Shown here in pieces: positions 25,819-34,573 of a stretch of 64,000 nucleotides of DNA. Every line of letters begins with the position of its first letter. Position 1 is the first letter of the stretch. Position numbers and translations under genes: made by a program. The stretch is from a virus: positions 62,001-126,000 of IMG/VR virus record IMGVR_UViG_3300022839_000007; one strand, given 5' to 3'. The notes below the pieces were generated by a model. The model did not search any database, was not told the origin of the DNA, and saw only the letters and a program-made list of their open reading frames with translations.

Positions 25819-26240
25819 GATACTTCGCTTTTATCTTTAGAAATAGGTGTTACGTTAATATACCCTGATCCTCGACTAGTGTCAAGTCCTTCTTGTTCCA
25901 ACATACTGTACACAATATCTCTAAACCATCTGTCTACAATCTCGTGCTCGGGGTCCATTTCTTCTCCATATCCGCCACGCCGCAGTTGTAAAATAAACAA
26001 GTCATTCCAATCTAGTTCAAAGAACCCGTTGCGAAGATTTTCTTCGTTAACTTGTACATTTAACACACTAACCCATGGCTCGCCTTTTTTGGTAGCATAC
26101 GCCTTAGGATCTTTTTTTTCTAGTAATGCTAGTTCCGCTGCTTCAACGTCTTTTACATCACTTTCTATTTTTGCTAGTCTTGCAGCAAGTTCTTTTTCTT
26201 TTGCTGTAATTCCGGTTATCTGTTTAAACCAATTTTTCAT
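25815..26240 (-). CDS. Conserved T4-like hypothetical protein
   Basis: 141 residues. A helical charged start (KEKELAARLAKIESDVKD) then GEPWVSVLNVQVNEENL, GFFELDWNDLFILQLRRGGY and EIVDRWFRDIVYSML. The EPWVSV...ELDWND...VDRWF pattern is familiar from marine T4-like genomes, where the function is unknown. It is coupled to RNase H by ATGA and to the upstream gene by a 4-base overlap. Confidence 0.7.
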   Translation of the reverse strand: MKNWFKQITGITAKEKELAARLAKIESDVKDVEAAELALLEKKDPKAYATKKGEPWVSVLNVQVNEENLRNGFFELDWNDLFILQLRRGGYGEEMDPEHEIVDRWFRDIVYSMLEQEGLDTSRGSGYINVTPISKDKSEVS

Positions 26241-26578
26241 TCGTTGGTGTACTTAATTGTTTTTTCAACTTTAAATCCTGCAAGTGCTTGCATGGTGCCG
26301 ATGTCGTTATTTTTGTCTGCAAATTCACTATACTTGATTATATTGCCTGGATCGAGCATATAAGCTATCTCTTCTGTTGATAAACAATCATTTTTATTTT
26401 TTTCTAAAATTTTATTACAGTAATCGATCTTAATTTGTTGAGAAGCAGAATACTCCGAAGGCACTACCACAGAATCGTCGATTATTGTAGTAGTGTTATC
26501 ATCTAACTTTTGAATAATTGACAATCTCTGTATAAATGTTGTCTCATCAAAATGGTTATAATAAATAATTTTTCTCAT
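26237..26578 (-). CDS. Hypothetical protein
   Basis: 113 residues. MRKIIYYNHFDETTFIQRL at the start, acidic/serine middle, and LDPGNIIKYSEFADKNNDI later. No recognised domain, signal or membrane segment. Four-base overlaps at both ends place it within the QueE-RNase H operon. Confidence 0.6.
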   Translation of the reverse strand: MRKIIYYNHFDETTFIQRLSIIQKLDDNTTTIIDDSVVVPSEYSASQQIKIDYCNKILEKNKNDCLSTEEIAYMLDPGNIIKYSEFADKNNDIGTMQALAGFKVEKTIKYTNE

Positions 26579-26757
26579 AACTTTTTCCTTATTATGTTGT
26601 ACTGTTCCTCGGTAAGTTGGTTATCTTTTAATATTTCAACACCGGGACTAATTGAAATATAAGTCGACGTATATTCGTCTACTTCTTCGTTAATACTAGA
26701 TTTTTTAAACTTGTTTCTAATAATTGTTACTAGATTAAATATATTGTTTAGGTACAT
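26575..26757 (-). CDS. Small hypothetical protein
   Basis: 60 residues from ATG 26757, which follows the QueE stop by one base; a longer start would lie inside QueE. MYLNNIFNLVTIIRNKFKK may form a hydrophobic helix, then an acidic segment. Function unknown. Confidence 0.5.
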   Translation of the reverse strand: MYLNNIFNLVTIIRNKFKKSSINEEVDEYTSTYISISPGVEILKDNQLTEEQYNIIRKKL

Positions 26758-26758
26758 A

Positions 26759-27655
26759 TTATGTCCCCCATGCATTACCATAAAGTTGTAAATGAAGTCT
26801 TGGAGAAAATCTCCAACCTTTTTCTAAACAAAGATCAGACACTTGCTTTTCGTTGAGATTATATTCGTCGCTATGCCCTCCAAGCGGCATAAGATATACC
26901 GGTGCTTCGATGCCAGCAGCACGATATTCTTGTACTGCCTTATTAGCTTCTTCGATGTCGACTCGATCTGCTACTACAAACTTAAAATAGAGGTGACTAT
27001 CATTAACACTAGCATATTCAGCCGCAACTCTAGGACATATAGCATCTTCCCACGATTCCCCACTAATGGACAGCTTTGGGCTACAACTCCATGTAAGATT
27101 AAATCTTGTTTGGGTATTAAGATAATTTTTAAAATCAGCTTGTAGGAATTGAGAAGTATTTGTCTCAAATGTAACATTTTTTAGATCAGCCATTTTTGGA
27201 TGTTCAAACAATTCAATGTACAACCGTTGCCACCCTAGTAGTGGCTCTCCTCCGGTTAAAATTAAATGAATGTCCTGCCCGTTGTCCATAGTCCATTTAC
27301 CGGCCGGAGTAAGTGCCAATAGTTTTTCAACAACTTCGTCAACTGAATCGCTATTTGTCATTTTCTTAAATTCAGGGTAGATGCTTGCATATGTATCGCA
27401 GCCAGTGTGTATAATAGGTAAGTCGGACAGTTTGGTAGCAGATGCAAGAATACCGCTGTCTAATAGTGCCTGAACTTCGCTATTGTGTTTGATTCCGTTT
27501 GCAGCTTTTTTGGCGCGACTAGGCTCGCCTCTGGGCAAACCAAAGTTCATACATCTAAAATTACACGAATATGTTCGTAAAAACACACTCGGGACTCCTA
27601 CAAACCGACCTTCGCCTTGTAGTGAAAAAAACATCTCTGTGTATTTTAATTTCAT
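26759..27655 (-). CDS. queE: QueE-like 7-carboxy-7-deazaguanine synthase
   Basis: 298 residues. FSLQGEGRFVGVPSVFLRT at the start is the classic QueE entry, followed by CNFRCMNFG and later LILTGGEPLLGWQ (SAM binding). QueE converts 6-carboxytetrahydropterin to 7-carboxy-7-deazaguanine using a radical SAM cluster. The third Cys of CxxxCxxC is Phe here; a downstream TGCDTYA may supply the ligand. It overlaps FolE by 4 bases, matching the pathway order. In phages the product usually feeds deazaguanine DNA modification. Confidence 0.82.
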   Translation of the reverse strand: MKLKYTEMFFSLQGEGRFVGVPSVFLRTYSCNFRCMNFGLPRGEPSRAKKAANGIKHNSEVQALLDSGILASATKLSDLPIIHTGCDTYASIYPEFKKMTNSDSVDEVVEKLLALTPAGKWTMDNGQDIHLILTGGEPLLGWQRLYIELFEHPKMADLKNVTFETNTSQFLQADFKNYLNTQTRFNLTWSCSPKLSISGESWEDAICPRVAAEYASVNDSHLYFKFVVADRVDIEEANKAVQEYRAAGIEAPVYLMPLGGHSDEYNLNEKQVSDLCLEKGWRFSPRLHLQLYGNAWGT

Positions 27656-28338
27656 CTTGATATAAACCCCTGTTGTAATTTAATATTGTCAAAGAATTCT
27701 TGTTTGGTACTAGCATCTGTTTTAAACGCACCCTTTAAAACAGTAGTTTGCGTAAGACTTGAATTTGCCATAATACCCCTATGCAAACAGCACCCGTGTT
27801 CGGCTTGTATATATACCCCGATATCGTTACTACCAGTTACTAGCATAATTTCACGCGCAATGTCTACAGCAAGTTCTTCTTGTAATGTGCCTCGTCTTGC
27901 ACACCATTGTGCGATACGAGTATACTTACTAAGTCCAATTAACTTGTCAGCAGCAAGAATTCCAATAAACGCAACTCCAGTAACCGGCTGGTGATGGTGA
28001 CTACACATACTGGTTACTTCGGCTCGTACCACCAGCATACCGTCGTAACCATGAACAGGATCGTTAGGAAATGCAGTTACATTAGGCATTGGTTGATATC
28101 TGCCGGACATTAATTCATTTATGTACATTTTAGCCAATCGTCTTCCGGTATCCATGCTATTAGGATCACGATGTCGATCAATTACCAGACTGTCTAATAC
28201 ATTTTCAAACTTGATAGTAAGTTCGTCTACTAGTTCGGGTAGATCTCCAGGTTGGATGTGTTTGGAAATATTATCACCTGCCCAGTATCTATCACCGGCA
28301 GTTTCAATCCGTTGTTTAATTCTTTCACTTGTCTTCAA
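27652..28338 (-). CDS. folE: GTP cyclohydrolase I
   Basis: 228 residues. SMCSHHHQPVTGVAFIGI and AEHGCCLHRGIM contain the zinc-binding Cys/His set and active-site His of FolE. It opens GTP to dihydroneopterin triphosphate, the first step of 7-deazaguanine synthesis. It is the first gene after a perfect sigma70-type promoter and is followed by queE with an ATGA overlap. This indicates early, coordinated expression. Confidence 0.92.
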   Translation of the reverse strand: MKTSERIKQRIETAGDRYWAGDNISKHIQPGDLPELVDELTIKFENVLDSLVIDRHRDPNSMDTGRRLAKMYINELMSGRYQPMPNVTAFPNDPVHGYDGMLVVRAEVTSMCSHHHQPVTGVAFIGILAADKLIGLSKYTRIAQWCARRGTLQEELAVDIAREIMLVTGSNDIGVYIQAEHGCCLHRGIMANSSLTQTTVLKGAFKTDASTKQEFFDNIKLQQGFISR

Positions 28339-28401
28339 TTTATTTCTCCGAGTTTTGATCGAGGATGATCTTATAAAATATGGTACAACATATATACATA
28401 C

Positions 28402-28430
28402 ATTATACCGTATATTTAGGTCTTTGTCAA
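28402..28430 (-). promoter_or_regulatory. Perfect sigma70 promoter before folE
   Basis: Minus-strand TTGACA, exactly 17 bases, TATAAT, all matching consensus, 64 bases before the folE ATG. It lies in the gap between the 28434 gene and folE. It should fire with unmodified host polymerase early in infection. Confidence 0.8.
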
Positions 28431-28433
28431 CAT

Positions 28434-28634
28434 TTATTTAAAATATTTGTTTAACATTTCAATACGGTCGTTTGCCGAAGCCATTTTATCTAGTTCTAGT
28501 TGAATTGCTTCTACTATATCGCTATGTTCGCCAATTCCTACACTGTTATTCAAATATACCATTATGTTGGTTTTTGCTCTTTCTAGTTCGCCCTTGGCAT
28601 GCATTCTCGAAGCTTTAATTAGTTGTTGTTTCAT
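28434..28634 (-). CDS. Small helical hypothetical protein
   Basis: 66 residues, predicted all-helical (KASRMHAKGELERAKTNIMV, SDIVEAIQLELDKMA). No known domain. It overlaps the phosphoribosyltransferase by 4 bases. Its stop touches the folE promoter. Function unknown. Confidence 0.6.
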   Translation of the reverse strand: MKQQLIKASRMHAKGELERAKTNIMVYLNNSVGIGEHSDIVEAIQLELDKMASANDRIEMLNKYFK

Positions 28635-29185
28635 TTTGTTCCTTTGTATTCGTATGGATATGTGTATTGGGTATGTGTTAGACTGTTATCAACTAGTTGA
28701 TAAGAGTAATCTACGTTGTCGTATGCGCTACTGAGATATTCTGTCATTACTGCAAATTTTACATTACGATGCCATACTGTATCCCAACTAGGATTGTTAG
28801 GAAAGCAACTGCTTTGCCAATCTTTTTTAATCCAGTTAAACGTAGCACCAGTATCACTAAAGTCGTCTACAATAAGTATATTCTTTCGTTGTTTGATATC
28901 CCAGCGGGCACCTGTAATTCCTGATGTAGGCAGATTATAACCAAATGCATCCTCGCTCATCCAGGTGTTACTTTCGTTATTCTCATTGTCGGCTGCATTA
29001 GTCAATTTAACTTTAAGAGTCTCCATCCGGATAGAAAGCTTATGACTGAGAATAGTAGCTAAAATTAATCCGCCTCGAGTAATTCCTACAATATAATCTG
29101 GACGCCACATGTCGGCATACATTTGTATGATAATATTATCCGCAGCGTCTTCTATATCGCTCCAAGTGTTCTTAACTAGTTTCAT
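28631..29185 (-). CDS. Type I phosphoribosyltransferase-like protein
   Basis: 184 residues from ATG 29185, which overlaps the upstream stop (ATGA). YIVGITRGGLILATILSH early in the protein and NILIVDDFSDTGATFNWI (the PRPP-binding loop, DDxxDTG) mark the family. It resembles xanthine/hypoxanthine-guanine transferases that join a base to PRPP. Near the deazaguanine genes it might serve base salvage, but this is only positional. Confidence 0.82.
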   Translation of the reverse strand: MKLVKNTWSDIEDAADNIIIQMYADMWRPDYIVGITRGGLILATILSHKLSIRMETLKVKLTNAADNENNESNTWMSEDAFGYNLPTSGITGARWDIKQRKNILIVDDFSDTGATFNWIKKDWQSSCFPNNPSWDTVWHRNVKFAVMTEYLSSAYDNVDYSYQLVDNSLTHTQYTYPYEYKGTK

Positions 29186-29463
29186 TTTAGTGATTCCAAA
29201 CTTAAACATTTAGCAACGTACTCGCCAATTTCTTGATCTTTATTTATAATATACATACTATTATTATTACGATCGGTTTTTGAATCGTAACGAGTAAACT
29301 CAAGTATTTGCCCGTTATTTGCATGATAAATACGAAAATTTAGAATAGCGTTTGTGTCTGGTCGATTTGATATACCAGACACACTCGCTGTTTTTGCAAA
29401 AACATTATCATAACTGTCTGCATCTTGTATCCACTTTAGTAATTTTCTTTTAAACCACTTCAT
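29182..29463 (-). CDS. Small hypothetical protein
   Basis: 93 residues from ATG 29463. A basic amphipathic start (MKWFKRKLLKWIQDA) is followed by NAILNFRIYHANNGQILEF, a beta segment. The start type MKWFKRK is frequent among small proteins of marine T4-like phages. It overlaps both neighbours. Function unknown. Confidence 0.6.
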   Translation of the reverse strand: MKWFKRKLLKWIQDADSYDNVFAKTASVSGISNRPDTNAILNFRIYHANNGQILEFTRYDSKTDRNNNSMYIINKDQEIGEYVAKCLSLESLK

Positions 29464-29845
29464 TTTTGACAATATCCTTTATCATTTCAAATTGATCCTT
29501 TGCTTTTTGTAGCGCTGGATAGGTTTGAAGAAGAATTGTCAATTCTTCTTCTTCGCGCATTTTCTTAGTAACCCATCTTAACGTGTTTGTTATTTCAACT
29601 AGGTTAGCCTGAACCCATTCTACAGTATTCTCAACTTGATACGAAACTGCAATACCAGCCGATTCGCCTAAGTTAGGCTGCCATGTATTGGAGGTAGCGT
29701 TCCAATACTCAATAATAGTTCCGTTGATACGAAGGCTCCCGTCTACTACTGAAGTATTTTCTTCAACCTGTGCAGGGTAATAGCCATTAGGCAAGGTGTG
29801 TTGAATAGTAATGTGCTTACTGTTACTGTATAAATAAATTGACAT
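29450..29845 (-). CDS. Hypothetical, possibly structural protein
   Basis: 131 residues. The N-terminal half is beta-like (YPAQVEENTSVVDGSLRING, IIEYWNATSNTWQP) and the C-terminal half is helical and charged (EEELTILLQTYPALQKAKDQ). The layout resembles small tail-fibre accessory or chaperone proteins. The next upstream gene has a similar helical end. Role not established. Confidence 0.55.
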   Translation of the reverse strand: MSIYLYSNSKHITIQHTLPNGYYPAQVEENTSVVDGSLRINGTIIEYWNATSNTWQPNLGESAGIAVSYQVENTVEWVQANLVEITNTLRWVTKKMREEEELTILLQTYPALQKAKDQFEMIKDIVKNEVV

Positions 29846-29881
29846 ATTAATACTTAATACCTTTGTTAAAATAAGATAGCA

Positions 29882-30193
29882 TTATGTTGACTCTTTTATT
29901 AGGATAAATGTGTTATAAGTTTCTAATGCTTGTTCATAATCATTTTTTAATTGTTTTAGTCGAGGGAACATTTCTTCCATTTTTACATTATGCTTCAATA
30001 AACGCAGCTCATTGCGTAGCTCGTCGAGCTCTGCTAATATATTTCTATTTGAAACTATTAACGAATCTGCTTTTATTACACTATTGTTTGTTGCCGTATC
30101 AATGAAGTATGACGGTACGTTTACCGAGGAGGATATACTATTAGTATTACCACTTATATTGGTAATTGATGAAACTATACCGGTATTATTCAT
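29882..30193 (-). CDS. Hypothetical coiled-coil protein
   Basis: 103 residues. The Ser/Asn-rich start is low complexity, then ILAELDELRNELRLLKHNVK and MFPRLKQLKNDYEQALETY form heptad-like helices. It follows GalE directly, one base apart. It may be a structural or chaperone protein for fibre assembly, judged from composition only. Confidence 0.55.
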   Translation of the reverse strand: MNNTGIVSSITNISGNTNSISSSVNVPSYFIDTATNNSVIKADSLIVSNRNILAELDELRNELRLLKHNVKMEEMFPRLKQLKNDYEQALETYNTFILIKEST

Positions 30194-31054
30194 TTAATTA
30201 ATTTCTAATTTATATTGATCTAAACACATGTCTTCTAGTGTCTTAGATAGTATAACATATTTTGATAATATGTCAACTACACTATTAACTGCATCGCCTT
30301 GTCGCCGAGGTCCTACAACTTTATTTAATTTTGTATCAGTAACTTTTTCCATAGTATTAATTACGTCGAGTACACTATATCCAGTATTACTGCCTAGACA
30401 TTCGTAAGCAGTATTAGCCGGACCTGTTTCTACCGCGTTAAGAATAGCATTGCTAATATCTTCAACATGGATGTAATCACGTATGCAAGTACCGTCTTTG
30501 GTATTATAATCATTGCCGTATATATAAATTTTGTCTCTTTTACCTGCGGCATGTTCTGCAGCAATCTTAATTAAATGTGTAGCTGTACCGAGTTGCTTGT
30601 TAATTCCGTCTGTTCCGCTTACATTAAAGAAACGAAAGATAGTATAGCCACTTGCCTTTTCTTTAATGATGTCTTCGGCAGCTACTTTACTTCTTGCATA
30701 CGGTGATGCCATCTCCCACGCACTACTTGTACTTGCAAACAACACATGAGGAGTGGTTACATTGTCAAGTAAGTTAGAAGTACCAGTAACGTTTACACGG
30801 TAGTATTCGGTAGGAAATATCAAACTATCGGGTACAACACTTCTTCCTGCTAAATGTATTACGGCATCAAACGTTCCGCTTGCATATTGCTTGGTTATAT
30901 CAGTGTTATCATAATAGTCACAGTACCTAGATACATCGTTTGCACAACCGTGTATTTCCGTATCCCAGCCAATAACAGTATGACTTCTTTCTTTTAAAAG
31001 CTTACATACATGACTACCGATGTAACCACTTGCGCCTGTAACCAATACTTTCAT
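30194..31054 (-). CDS. galE: UDP-glucose 4-epimerase-like SDR
   Basis: 286 residues. MKVLVTGASGYIGSHVCKLL gives the NAD loop (GxxGxxG), FASTSSAWE and SPYARSKVAAED the catalytic Ser and YxxxK, and IRDYIHVEDIS the conserved late block of extended SDR epimerases. It is about 50 residues shorter than E. coli GalE. It likely epimerises a UDP-sugar for the phage's glycosyltransferases. ATG 31054 is preferred over the TTG three bases before it. Confidence 0.8.
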   Translation of the reverse strand: MKVLVTGASGYIGSHVCKLLKERSHTVIGWDTEIHGCANDVSRYCDYYDNTDITKQYASGTFDAVIHLAGRSVVPDSLIFPTEYYRVNVTGTSNLLDNVTTPHVLFASTSSAWEMASPYARSKVAAEDIIKEKASGYTIFRFFNVSGTDGINKQLGTATHLIKIAAEHAAGKRDKIYIYGNDYNTKDGTCIRDYIHVEDISNAILNAVETGPANTAYECLGSNTGYSVLDVINTMEKVTDTKLNKVVGPRRQGDAVNSVVDILSKYVILSKTLEDMCLDQYKLEIN

Positions 31055-31101
31055 CAAATGCTTTCTCTTTGCTAGTTGCTTTATAATATACTATTTTTAT
31101 A

Positions 31102-32847
31102 TCATTGTCGACTATTTTTTTGGTATATAAATGTAAGATTTCCTGAATCCCATATCCTATACAGTCCGTTGTTGTTCATATTTTGGGATTCGGTCAACTT
31201 TGCATCAAAAAATTGTAGTTGTTGCTGCAATTTATGTTTTTGGTATTGAATTCTATTTTGCATCCTACCATTGACTATGTACCAATAGTTTGGAGAAGTG
31301 GTGTGCAGAAATTTTAAATTGGTTTTGTGATATACTCCTCCGACTGAATACCTGCGATTAGCATAGGTTACGAAAGAGTCGTGCGGCTGGTGCTTGAATA
31401 TTTTGCTTGCACCTCCGGTTATTTGCATTCCTTTTTTGCTGCATAATCGTAACAGTTCAGTATTTACATTTTTAGAAAATCTTGATTTGCCGTAAGTTGC
31501 CAACAATACCAACTTATCTTGATAAAACAGTCCGTATTGATCCGATGATCCAATAGTACCACTTAGGTGATTTTGATCTAGAAACACTGTTGCTGTACTT
31601 TTTTGTACTGACCTAAATGTCGTATTTCGAGCACCGATTACTTCTTGATAAATTCCTAATCTAGACAGTATCATGCTTTTCCAAATAGAGTTTTTAATCA
31701 AGTCGTTCCATTCAGTGTCCCAAACATGCAGTAACTGAATGCCTTTTTCTTCGCATAGAACTGTTTTGTTCAAGTGGTAGTTTTTATTCTTTCCATGCTG
31801 CTCAGTGTGCCAATATACTCCATTAAATTCAATAGCCAAGTTATGATGTGGCATATAAAGATCTAGTTCTACGCCATTGAGTACACATCGATCACGATGT
31901 ATTGTTTCGATGCCGTTGTCCTCTAAAAACTGTTTGATCTCTAGTTCGCCTACTGACGTTCCGATCTTAACTTCTTTAAACGGCAGCTGATAGCGATCAG
32001 TGATATTAGTTATCACAGCCAACGAAACATTAGTCTCTTTGGCTAATGCTGTTCTCAACGCCGGGGTTTCTTTATTCTTGATATGATCAATTACATATTG
32101 ATATTGAGCTTGGTAATTTTTGTCTTTGCTGTTCTGTATTTTTTCAATCACACTTGCTAGTTGAGTCGAATGTTCAACTCCGTACTTGCTAAGTGTGCGT
32201 TGTCTTTTCTTTTGTTTGACCGATTGCGTTTTTTGTGGATGGCATCCGTATTTTTCGTCAAATGTCTTATGACGTGCGCTCTTCAGTTCTTCTGACTTTG
32301 ATTTTAACGTACTACTAATTTTTTGCTTTGTTTCTTCGAGGTGGACTGCATTGTCCACTCCGTATTTGTATAAGCAAGTTTCTTTAGCAAGACTTCTATT
32401 ATTATATACAGCATCGCCGTATTTTTTTAATTTAGTCTCGGCTCTTTTGGTCTTGCTAGTGTTGTCATTCCTTGAACACTGTATACTACAATGCTCTGAA
32501 AAAGTCTTGGTTGAGGAGTTAAAATACCTCACAGGATTGCCACAAATTTTACAACAAGGTACTACTATGTTATTTATTATGCAATGTATTGCAACTGACG
32601 TTTTTAAATTTGGAAATTCGATTGCAATACTATCTTTTATTTCTTGCGAAAGTATCTTTGTGATATTAGGATTGAGCTTTTTATTGTTAGTAAAAAGATT
32701 AGGGATACGAGTTAACGCATCCCTAATTTGCTTAATACTTGTTTTTTGATACGTGGTCTCTATATCGAGCGTCGTTTCGGTTCCATTGTTCGCCGGTGCC
32801 TTGCATGATGTCGATGCATCTATCAATGGTTTTACTGGTCCAGTCAC
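31102..32847 (-). CDS. Free-standing Vsr-like (EDxHD-type) homing endonuclease
   Basis: 581 residues. A zinc-finger-like CCKICGN...HCSIQC region near 95-125 is followed by repeated KYGV(D/E) motifs, as in DNA-recognition repeats of phage endonucleases. A core near 300-370 has SVGELEIKQFL, ELDLYMP and AIEFNGVYWHTE, matching the Vsr-like fold of EDxHD homing endonucleases. GTG 32847 with AGGAG six bases upstream is a good start and lies inside the glycosyltransferase gene, so 116 bases are read in two frames. It is probably mobile. Confidence 0.75.
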   Translation of the reverse strand: MTGPVKPLIDASTSCKAPANNGTETTLDIETTYQKTSIKQIRDALTRIPNLFTNNKKLNPNITKILSQEIKDSIAIEFPNLKTSVAIHCIINNIVVPCCKICGNPVRYFNSSTKTFSEHCSIQCSRNDNTSKTKRAETKLKKYGDAVYNNRSLAKETCLYKYGVDNAVHLEETKQKISSTLKSKSEELKSARHKTFDEKYGCHPQKTQSVKQKKRQRTLSKYGVEHSTQLASVIEKIQNSKDKNYQAQYQYVIDHIKNKETPALRTALAKETNVSLAVITNITDRYQLPFKEVKIGTSVGELEIKQFLEDNGIETIHRDRCVLNGVELDLYMPHHNLAIEFNGVYWHTEQHGKNKNYHLNKTVLCEEKGIQLLHVWDTEWNDLIKNSIWKSMILSRLGIYQEVIGARNTTFRSVQKSTATVFLDQNHLSGTIGSSDQYGLFYQDKLVLLATYGKSRFSKNVNTELLRLCSKKGMQITGGASKIFKHQPHDSFVTYANRRYSVGGVYHKTNLKFLHTTSPNYWYIVNGRMQNRIQYQKHKLQQQLQFFDAKLTESQNMNNNGLYRIWDSGNLTFIYQKNSRQ

Positions 32848-33895
32848 TGATTTCTCCTATTCGTGTATGCGGATTGTCCAGTAAGTTATCTAGTTTATTT
32901 GCAGCGTCTTCTACGCTCCACGGAACAAACAACCGTGTGTGGTCGTTGTTGAAAATTTCCGGAAAGCTTCGATATGCTGGATACAACACGTTACACCCAA
33001 GAGCGTCTGCTTCACTAACTGTATTACTAGTCCAATCCTGTAATGCATTATTTATCATTACACGACTATCATTGAGAATGTTATAGTAGTCATTCTTTTG
33101 TAGATTTTCGTATACTTTCAATACACCTCTACGGGCCAACTCGTTTGCACGTTTGATATACTTAGGATTATTTGAACGTAGCGGTCCGCCCTGCAATACA
33201 GCAAACTCTACATCTGTTTCTGCATATTGTTCGGCAAGATCCATATAAAAATCTGGTTGTTTCTCCTGATCCCACCGAGAAGAAAATACAACACGCATTT
33301 TACGTTCGTTAAACGGTATAATTCTGCTTACTCGTTCTTGCACTTCTGTTTTGTCAAATGCAAGCCCTGAAATGTTGTAAAGAGGAGCAGTCCAGTTTGC
33401 AATTTTCATGTTAGCAACCATTTCTTCATTGCTTGCTAATACCCCAGTAACAAACTCATTACACATTTGTTCATACAAGCTCATCCATTTACTCATGCCC
33501 CAAACATGAACAAAATCGTCAGGGTCAATACTTTGTGCTAAACAACGTACCCAGACCTTAGGACGCTGCTCGGCAGGAATCTGATTCATTATGTATGGCA
33601 ACGATTCCATTCCTGGTGCAAACATATCTTCAAAGAATACAACATCTTCTCCAGTACATTCACCGTTACGCATCATTTGCACAAGATTCATTATTTGACT
33701 CATACTAAAATAGCTGCGTCCGTGTGCATCTAACACTTGTCCAACACTAATGGTCTTGGTGTCATCAATTGTAGTACCGGGCACTATAACATAGTCGATT
33801 CCGCGTCGTTTAAAGGCGCGTTCGCTCCAGTCTTGTAATTGGTAAGTATACCTGGAGATATAACTCTCCAGGCCCATATAAAATAGTTTACGCAT
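32732..33895 (-). CDS. Glycosyltransferase (GT4/GT1-like)
   Basis: 387 residues. ATG 33895 overlaps the upstream stop (TGATG). The C-terminal half holds MRVVFSSRWDQEKQPDFYMD, NDYYNILNDSRVMINNALQ and SNTVSEADALGCNVLYP, typical of the nucleotide-sugar domain of GT-B enzymes (E at the sugar-contact position). Comparable enzymes are common in marine T4-like phages, where the acceptor may be DNA or a surface glycan. The last 38 codons overlap the endonuclease gene. Confidence 0.8.
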   Translation of the reverse strand: MRKLFYMGLESYISRYTYQLQDWSERAFKRRGIDYVIVPGTTIDDTKTISVGQVLDAHGRSYFSMSQIMNLVQMMRNGECTGEDVVFFEDMFAPGMESLPYIMNQIPAEQRPKVWVRCLAQSIDPDDFVHVWGMSKWMSLYEQMCNEFVTGVLASNEEMVANMKIANWTAPLYNISGLAFDKTEVQERVSRIIPFNERKMRVVFSSRWDQEKQPDFYMDLAEQYAETDVEFAVLQGGPLRSNNPKYIKRANELARRGVLKVYENLQKNDYYNILNDSRVMINNALQDWTSNTVSEADALGCNVLYPAYRSFPEIFNNDHTRLFVPWSVEDAANKLDNLLDNPHTRIGEISDWTSKTIDRCIDIMQGTGEQWNRNDARYRDHVSKNKY

Positions 33896-34128
33896 CAACG
33901 CTTCCGATTGTTAATAACCGGACGTCCTTCGCGTTTTGCGCGAGCAACTGCCCGTTTCCATCCACGCCATTTTTTAAATGCGCCCCAAAGTCTCGACTTT
34001 TCGTCATACAACTCTGCCTCGTTAAATGGCAGTAAATTGCCAAATCGGTCTAGTTCAGTTGTACAATAATCGCGAAATTCTTCAAGATCGTCAAAAATAC
34101 GATTAACTACAGTATTGGTAATAGTCAT
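33895..34128 (-). CDS. Small basic hypothetical protein
   Basis: 77 residues. An acidic N-terminal half (FDDLEEFRDYCTTELDRFG, AELYDEK) precedes a strongly basic C-terminus (KKWRGWKRAVARAKREGRP). The pattern is common in marine T4-like genomes, function unknown. It leads the glycosyltransferase operon and has its own sigma70-like promoter. Confidence 0.65.
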   Translation of the reverse strand: MTITNTVVNRIFDDLEEFRDYCTTELDRFGNLLPFNEAELYDEKSRLWGAFKKWRGWKRAVARAKREGRPVINNRKR

Positions 34129-34163
34129 AGTAGCAGTCCTTGTGTTATGTGAAAGTATAATTA

Positions 34164-34192
34164 AGTATACAACAGATATTAGTATGCGTCAA
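34164..34192 (-). promoter_or_regulatory. Sigma70-like promoter before the 34128 gene
   Basis: Minus-strand TTGACG, 17 bases, TATACT, with one mismatch in each box, about 36 bases before the ATG. It lies in the gap after the QueD-like gene. Confidence 0.55.
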
Positions 34193-34196
34193 CGAA

Positions 34197-34556
34197 TTAT
34201 GCCGGCGTATACTCAATAATACCGTCGCTTTCGCCATCTTCGGATATTACAATTTCGTAATATCGATCAGATCCATAGGAGGGAATAAGATGTTGTTTTA
34301 AAATATCATCGCCGATCATCTCGCAGCTTTTGTGATTCATGTTACCGGACTTAATAAACTCTTGCAATCGCCATTTAGTAAGAAAAAACTCTAGTTCTCT
34401 GTCCAAATGAGTAACTGAAATTTTAACCTCTACTTTGAACATATGTCTATGTTCAACTTCAAGAAACTTGATGCGAGAATCAATTTTTCCTGCGCCTGGA
34501 TAATAGTGAAAGCCTTCAAATTCTGTTCTAATTTTAATAAATGTCTTAGTTGTCAA
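34197..34556 (-). CDS. queD: QueD-like (6-carboxytetrahydropterin synthase) T-fold protein
   Basis: 119 residues, probably TTG start (AAGGA upstream). FEGFHYYPGAG gives a first zinc His and LEVEHRHMFKVEVKISV the HxH zinc pair with the beta strand that follows in QueD. DGIIEY at the end is in the place of the C-terminal strand. QueD turns dihydroneopterin triphosphate into 6-carboxytetrahydropterin, the step between FolE and QueE, both present. The match is motif-based; the catalytic Cys is not evident. Confidence 0.6.
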   Translation of the reverse strand: MTTKTFIKIRTEFEGFHYYPGAGKIDSRIKFLEVEHRHMFKVEVKISVTHLDRELEFFLTKWRLQEFIKSGNMNHKSCEMIGDDILKQHLIPSYGSDRYYEIVISEDGESDGIIEYTPA

Positions 34557-34573
34557 ACTATAATATCCTTGTG

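Noticed and set aside
29241-29248. Perfect TATAAATA octamer (minus strand)
   Set aside because: Lies within the 29182 coding sequence; it could serve the phosphoribosyltransferase gene, but that gene is already coupled by ATGA, so not listed as a feature.
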